Shown here: piece after piece, positions 14,949-18,534 of the stretch | Layout: each line of letters starts with the position of its first letter | Position numbering within the stretch: the stretch's first letter is position 1 | Assembly: GCA_902461995.1 (NCBI GenBank) | Contig: CABQAA010000006.1 | Coordinates: 1-18,534 of the forward strand | DNA: 18,534 nt | DNA from: an uncultured Oscillospiraceae bacterium | GTDB taxonomy: Bacteria > Bacillota > Clostridia > Oscillospirales > Acutalibacteraceae | Direction of reading: 5' to 3' | The notes under the pieces: generated by a model | Databases searched by the model: none | The model's input: the letters and a program-made list of their open reading frames with translations, nothing else | What the model was told of the DNA's origin: nothing | Position numbers and translations under genes: made by a program

Positions 14949-16517
14949 ATGGAACAGAATACGGTGCAGGTTAAAAATCGATACATGGATTCGGTCAGTC
15001 TGATGTCGCTGTCGGAACGGCTGAAAGGCATGGCGGGCGTGGTATCCGCTGAGGTGGTGATGGCCACGCCAGCCAACCGGGAGATCTTGGAAAAGCAGGG
15101 GCTGCCGGTTCCGGAAAGCGCCTCCCCCACCGATTTGCTGATTGCTGTCGCCGCAGACAACGCGGACGTGCTGGCGGAAGCCTTCAAGACAGCAGAATCG
15201 CTGCTCAGCGGCAGCACGGGCGGCGGGCGGCGGCGCTATACGTCGCTCGGCCAGCTGGCGGGCAGCGGATACAATCTGGCGCAGATTTCCCTGCCCGGGC
15301 AGTACGCGTTTGAGCAGGGAAAACAGGCGCTGGAAATGGACATGGATGTCTTTATTTTCAGCGACAACGTCACCCTGGAGGAGGAACGCGCCCTCAAGGA
15401 GCTGGGCCGGGAACGGAACCGGCTGGTCATGGGTCCCGACTGCGGCGTAGGACTGATCGGCGGCGTAGCGCTGGCGGCCGGAAGCATCGTAGCCCCCGGC
15501 CGTGTTGGAATCGTGGGTGCCTCGGGCAGCGGTGCACAGGAAGTGGCCTGTCTGGTGGAGGCCTGCGGACTGGGTGTCTCCTCCCTGATCGGCACCGGCG
15601 GCCGGGACCTTTACCCCGAAATCGGGGGCATCACCATGAGCATGGGCTTGTCGCGGCTGGCCGCAGACGCGGATACGGACGTGATTGTCCTGGTGTCCAA
15701 GCTTGCCGACGCCACGGTAATGGAGGATATCCTCACGCAGGCGGACGCCGCGGGGAAACCGGCGGTGGCCGTGTTTTTGGGCGCCGACCAGGAATTGTTC
15801 GCCTCTCATCGCACCATCGGAGCGAACAGTCTGGAGGATGCGGCGCTGACAGCGGTGGAGCTCATCACCGGAGAACGGCCCGCCCTGCAGCCGCTTGACA
15901 GCGATCTGGCACTGCGGGCGAAAGCAGAGGCGGCCCGTCTGACACCTGAACAGCGGTATTTTCGCGGCCTGTACTGCGGCGGCACTTTTGTGGAGGAGGC
16001 CCTGGTCTGGCTCTCCAGCCAGCACCCGCATCTGCCTCTTACCAGCAACCTGAAAACCCGCTACGCCAGACAGCTTGACGATCACGAAATCAGCAAGGAG
16101 AACTGTCTGCTGGACCTGGGGGCCGAGGACTTCACCGCCCTGACGCCCCACCCGGTTTTTGACCCGGCCATCCGGCTCAAACGTTTCCAGCGCGAACTGG
16201 CCGATCCCACGGTGGGACTCATTTCTCTGGACTTCATCACCGGGCCCAGCCTGCATCCCCATCCGGCGGATGCCTTTATCGAGATGTGCCGCCGAGCTCC
16301 CGAACTGCGCGGAAATGCGCCGATCATCCTGGCGGCCAATATCTGCGGCGCCAAGGGCGACCCGCAGAACGTGGAAGAAATCAAAAGGGCACTCGCCGAA
16401 GCCGGCGTCGTCCTGACCCGAAGCAGCCGGCAAAGCGCCTATTTTGCGGGATTGGTCATGGATAGGATGAGGAAAGGAGAGGCGGCAAATGGATGGCACA
16501 CAACAGCCCGTTTGTAA
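14949..16517 (+). CDS. fdrA: FdrA-family protein (succinyl-CoA-synthetase-alpha-like)
   Basis: A 522-residue protein matching E. coli FdrA along its length: NRYMDSVSLMSLSERL at the N-terminus, FSDNVTLEEE (137-146), MGPDCG (161-166), GIVGASGSGAQE (187-198), TGGRDL (216-221), RGLYCGGT (339-346), LDLGAEDF (388-395), HPVFDP (401-406) and DPQNVEEI (471-478). The fold is that of the succinyl-CoA synthetase alpha subunit, but the phosphohistidine motif of that enzyme is not seen. In E. coli, FdrA works with YlbE and YlbF in oxamate carbamoyl transfer, as I recall. The start ATG is 10 bases from AAGGAGT. The E. coli protein ends with a VINIGLRSF segment that is absent here and appears in the next small frame. 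Confidence 0.92.
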   Translation: MEQNTVQVKNRYMDSVSLMSLSERLKGMAGVVSAEVVMATPANREILEKQGLPVPESASPTDLLIAVAADNADVLAEAFKTAESLLSGSTGGGRRRYTSLGQLAGSGYNLAQISLPGQYAFEQGKQALEMDMDVFIFSDNVTLEEERALKELGRERNRLVMGPDCGVGLIGGVALAAGSIVAPGRVGIVGASGSGAQEVACLVEACGLGVSSLIGTGGRDLYPEIGGITMSMGLSRLAADADTDVIVLVSKLADATVMEDILTQADAAGKPAVAVFLGADQELFASHRTIGANSLEDAALTAVELITGERPALQPLDSDLALRAKAEAARLTPEQRYFRGLYCGGTFVEEALVWLSSQHPHLPLTSNLKTRYARQLDDHEISKENCLLDLGAEDFTALTPHPVFDPAIRLKRFQRELADPTVGLISLDFITGPSLHPHPADAFIEMCRRAPELRGNAPIILAANICGAKGDPQNVEEIKRALAEAGVVLTRSSRQSAYFAGLVMDRMRKGEAANGWHTTARL

Positions 16518-16668
16518 AAAGTCGGGCGGCCTTAAGGTCGTCAACATCGGCCTGCAAAGCTTTTATGACGCGCTGATCGCACAGGGGGTTCAGGCGGTGC
16601 AGCTGGACTGGACCCCTCCGGTGGAACTTAGGCAGGAAATAGCGGATCTGCTGGACGATTTACTCTAA
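16489..16668 (+). CDS. 59-residue protein equivalent to the FdrA C-terminal tail
   Basis: The frame gives 59 residues, with GLKVVNIGLQSFYDALIAQG and VQLDWTPP in the middle. These match the C-terminal end of full-length FdrA (in E. coli VAVINIGLRSF and YQWSPVAGG). It overlaps the end of fdrA by 29 bases in the +1 frame. It has its own ATG with AAAGGAG about 9 bases upstream, so it could be made as a separate peptide by coupled translation that completes FdrA in trans. Alternatively a frameshift, true or a sequence error, has cut one gene. It lies 18 bases before the DUF1116 gene. Too short for many gene finders. Confidence 0.75.
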   Translation: MDGTQQPVCKKSGGLKVVNIGLQSFYDALIAQGVQAVQLDWTPPVELRQEIADLLDDLL

Positions 16669-16686
16669 ACAGGAGGAAACAAGGGC

Positions 16687-17943
16687 ATGAGCTTACGGGA
16701 AAAAATTGACAGCGCCAATCAGCTGGCGGTCGAACGGATTATCCATTCGGATCCTGTATGGACGGATATTCAGGAGGCCGGACAGATCATCGACGGTCTG
16801 GAGAACCATATGATCCTCCATTCCGGACCGCCTGTCGCGTATGAGGATATGTGCGCCCTTCATCGGCGGGGCATGATCAGCGGAGTTCTGTTCGAGGGCT
16901 GGGCCGACAATGCGGAGGATGCGGATCGGCTGCTGGCCGGCGGCCATATCCGGATCGAAAGCGCGCTGGATCACAATACCGTGGGAGCCGGCACCGGGAT
17001 CATCACCAAATCGGTGGCCATGATGGTGGTCGAGGACCGGAACAGCGACAGGCGCGCCGCCACCTTTCCGGCGGAGGGACCGTTTCAGGGCGGGTTCTGC
17101 GGTTGGGGGCTCTATAGCCCCGAAATCGCCGAAAACCTCCGCATGATGAAGCACGAGCTGTTCCCGCCCCTGCGGCGGGTTCTGCAGAGAACAGGCGGCC
17201 TGCCTATCAAGCCGATTCTCGCGGAGAGCTTCCAGATGGGGGACGAGAACCATACCCGCCAGACGGCGGCGGACCTGCTGTTCGTCCATAAAATGCTCCT
17301 GCCCATTCTGGAGGAGAACCTGCCGCAGGCCGTTCTCATGAAGCTCATGACCTACATCGTGGAGACCCCCCGGTTTTTCCACTGCTTCGGGCAGGCGGCC
17401 GCCCGCTCGGCCCTTCTGGCGGCCTCCGATATCCCCTATTCCACCATGGTCACCGCCGTCGGCGGCAACGCCCTGGAATACGGCATCAAGCTCTCCGGGA
17501 TGGGGGACCGCTGGTTCACCGCCCCCGCTCCTATGATGAAAGGGCGGTACATCTCCTCGCAGTATACCGAAAAGGATCAGCTCCCCTGGATCGGCGACAG
17601 CTGCGTGGTGGAATGCGCGGGCATGGGCGGATTGGCGGCCGCCGCCAGCCCCATCGTCTGCAACCTCCGGGGGCTCATGCTGGAGGATGCCATCGCCCTG
17701 ACCCGGGAAATGGAAACCATCTGCATCAGCCACAACCCCAATTTCCCGATTCCCAATCTGGACTTTGACTGCCTGCCGGTCGGGATCGATGCACGTCTGG
17801 TGCTGAAAACCGGAACGGCGCCCGAAATCCACGGCGGTATGTTCAACCGGGAGGGCGGACTCATCGGCGCGGGAAGCGCCCGCATCCCTATGGGGTGTTT
17901 TGAAAAAGCGCTTCTGGCTTTCCGGGAAACCTACGCGCAGTAA
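16687..17943 (+). CDS. ylbE: DUF1116 protein (YlbE-like), partner of FdrA
   Basis: A 418-residue protein matching E. coli YlbE in length and landmarks: LHSGPPVAYEDM (44-55), GVLFEGWA (66-73), MGDENHTRQ (184-192), GGNALEYGIKLSGMGDRWFT (starting near 259) and the C-terminal GAGSARIPMGCFEKAL. YlbE forms a complex with FdrA and, in E. coli, with the DUF2877 protein YlbF, linked to oxamate carbamoyl transfer. No DUF2877 gene is present before the window ends. The ATG follows AGGAGG at about 10 bases. Most of the protein is cytoplasmic and no catalytic residue has been assigned with certainty. Confidence 0.9.
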   Translation: MSLREKIDSANQLAVERIIHSDPVWTDIQEAGQIIDGLENHMILHSGPPVAYEDMCALHRRGMISGVLFEGWADNAEDADRLLAGGHIRIESALDHNTVGAGTGIITKSVAMMVVEDRNSDRRAATFPAEGPFQGGFCGWGLYSPEIAENLRMMKHELFPPLRRVLQRTGGLPIKPILAESFQMGDENHTRQTAADLLFVHKMLLPILEENLPQAVLMKLMTYIVETPRFFHCFGQAAARSALLAASDIPYSTMVTAVGGNALEYGIKLSGMGDRWFTAPAPMMKGRYISSQYTEKDQLPWIGDSCVVECAGMGGLAAAASPIVCNLRGLMLEDAIALTREMETICISHNPNFPIPNLDFDCLPVGIDARLVLKTGTAPEIHGGMFNREGGLIGAGSARIPMGCFEKALLAFRETYAQ

Positions 17944-17966
17944 GAAATAAAAAGGTGGTGCGGTCT

Positions 17967-18534
17967 GTGAAACCGGTTCTGGTGCTCAACCCCGGCTCGA
18001 CCAGCTTCAAGTTCAAGCTGTTCCGCCTGGATGACGGCGAAGAGGTCTGCGCCTGGGGCGTTTGTGAACGTGTGGGACAGGCGAAGGGAACCTATCGAAT
18101 CACCGCCCGGGATCAAATCATATCGGGGCGGCGGCGCTTTGAGAGCTGTTTGGATGCGTTTTCCTTCAGCGTGTCGGTTCTTGAGGAGACCGGCTGCATC
18201 GCCTCTCTGGCGGATATCGGAGCCGCCGCTTTCAAGGCGGTCCACGGCGGGAAAATCAGCGGCACCTGCCGGGTGGACGAACGGGTGCTGGACGCTCTCG
18301 AAGCCTGCAGCTCCCTGGCGCCCGCGCACAACCCCGTATACCTGAGTCTGATGAAGGCCCTGCGGGAACACTATCCAGATCTGCTGCTGGTGGCGCGGTT
18401 TGAAACGGCGTTTCACCAAAGCATTCCGGAAGTCCGCCGGCTGTACGGCATTCCCTATGAATGGGCCGCCGATTACGGCTTGAAGCGGTACGGCTTTCAC
18501 GGCTCCAGCCACGAATACATAGCCTGGCGCATGA
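17967..18534 (+). CDS. Acetate-kinase-family kinase, divergent at key residues (partial)
   Basis: The first 189 residues of an AckA-family (ASKHA fold) kinase, cut by the window end. Family landmarks: VLVLNPGSTSFKFKLF (4-19), KAVHGG (90-95), LAPAHNP (117-123), FETAFHQSIP (145-154) and RYGFHGSSHEY (174-184). Compared with Methanosarcina acetate kinase, Arg91 is Lys90, Leu122 of the acetyl pocket is Ala120, and catalytic Asp148 is Glu146; Asn7, His123, Phe179 and His180 are kept (Asn8, His121, Phe177, His178). The start is GTG with AAGGTGG about 8 bases upstream, 23 bases after DUF1116. A carbamate kinase would be expected here by analogy with E. coli. An altered acyl phosphate substrate is inferred. 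Confidence 0.88.
   Translation, partial: MKPVLVLNPGSTSFKFKLFRLDDGEEVCAWGVCERVGQAKGTYRITARDQIISGRRRFESCLDAFSFSVSVLEETGCIASLADIGAAAFKAVHGGKISGTCRVDERVLDALEACSSLAPAHNPVYLSLMKALREHYPDLLLVARFETAFHQSIPEVRRLYGIPYEWAADYGLKRYGFHGSSHEYIAWRM

Noticed and set aside
14877..16547. 556-residue open frame on the minus strand
   Set aside because: It is antisense to fdrA, whose product matches its family end to end. The antisense product is rich in His, Gln, Arg and Gly, typical of a shadow frame in GC-rich DNA.
16693..17832. 379-residue open frame on the minus strand
   Set aside because: Antisense to the DUF1116 gene, with shadow-type composition and no ribosome site.
17967..18534. Plain acetate kinase (ackA)
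   Set aside because: Two catalytic positions and one substrate-pocket position differ, and no phosphotransacetylase gene is adjacent, so I do not give the symbol.
1..18534. CRISPR arrays, tRNA, rRNA, insertion sequences, attachment sites
   Set aside because: I looked for regularly spaced repeats, transposase motifs and tRNA-like ends and found none that I can support.

Overview
The window looks like a chromosomal segment of a fermentative, moderately GC-rich Bacillota, most likely class Clostridia. Reasons: AGGAGG-type ribosome binding sites before nearly every gene, frequent GTG and TTG starts, lipobox lipoproteins with an ECF sigma/anti-sigma pair, sigma-A promoters with near-consensus boxes, and the families present (BmrR-like MerR, heterodimeric ABC exporter, DUF134/NifX pair, FdrA/DUF1116). 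There are no rRNA, tRNA, CRISPR or recognisable insertion sequences.

Region 1 (1-3600): a leftward operon encodes an ECF sigma factor, a one-TM anti-sigma-like protein and a lipoprotein. A rightward lipoprotein gene diverges from it, followed by a GNAT acetyltransferase broken by one -1 frameshift. Region 2 (3700-8300): a leftward pair of overlapping ABC half-exporter genes is read from a promoter with the unusual 19-bp spacer typical of MerR-family control. The divergent gene encodes a BmrR-like MerR activator with a ligand-binding domain. A perfect hairpin terminator closes the exporter operon. Region 3 (8300-9600): a DUF134 regulator and a NifX/NifB-type iron-cluster carrier protein are read from a strong promoter that carries two palindromic CATATGCC sites, and end at a strong terminator.

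Region 4 (9830-18534, cut by the window end) is the most interesting part: a catabolic island. One operon encodes an SDR dehydrogenase, an IlvD/Edd-family Fe-S dehydratase and a fumarate-reductase-like flavoprotein. It abuts, without a gap, a convergent AraC-family regulator. Divergent from the regulator is a second operon: FdrA, a 59-residue protein that looks like the detached C-terminus of FdrA, a DUF1116 (YlbE) protein, and an acetate-kinase-family protein running off the end. FdrA and DUF1116 in E. coli belong to a carbamoyltransferase locus with a true carbamate kinase. Here the kinase is of the AckA fold and carries replacements at the sites equivalent to Arg91, Leu122 and Asp148 of acetate kinase. 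My inference is that this island oxidises and dehydrates a hydroxy acid, cleaves the product phosphorolytically with the FdrA/DUF1116 complex, and makes ATP from a non-acetyl acyl phosphate. That chemistry is a hypothesis; the gene families and residue changes are read from the sequence.
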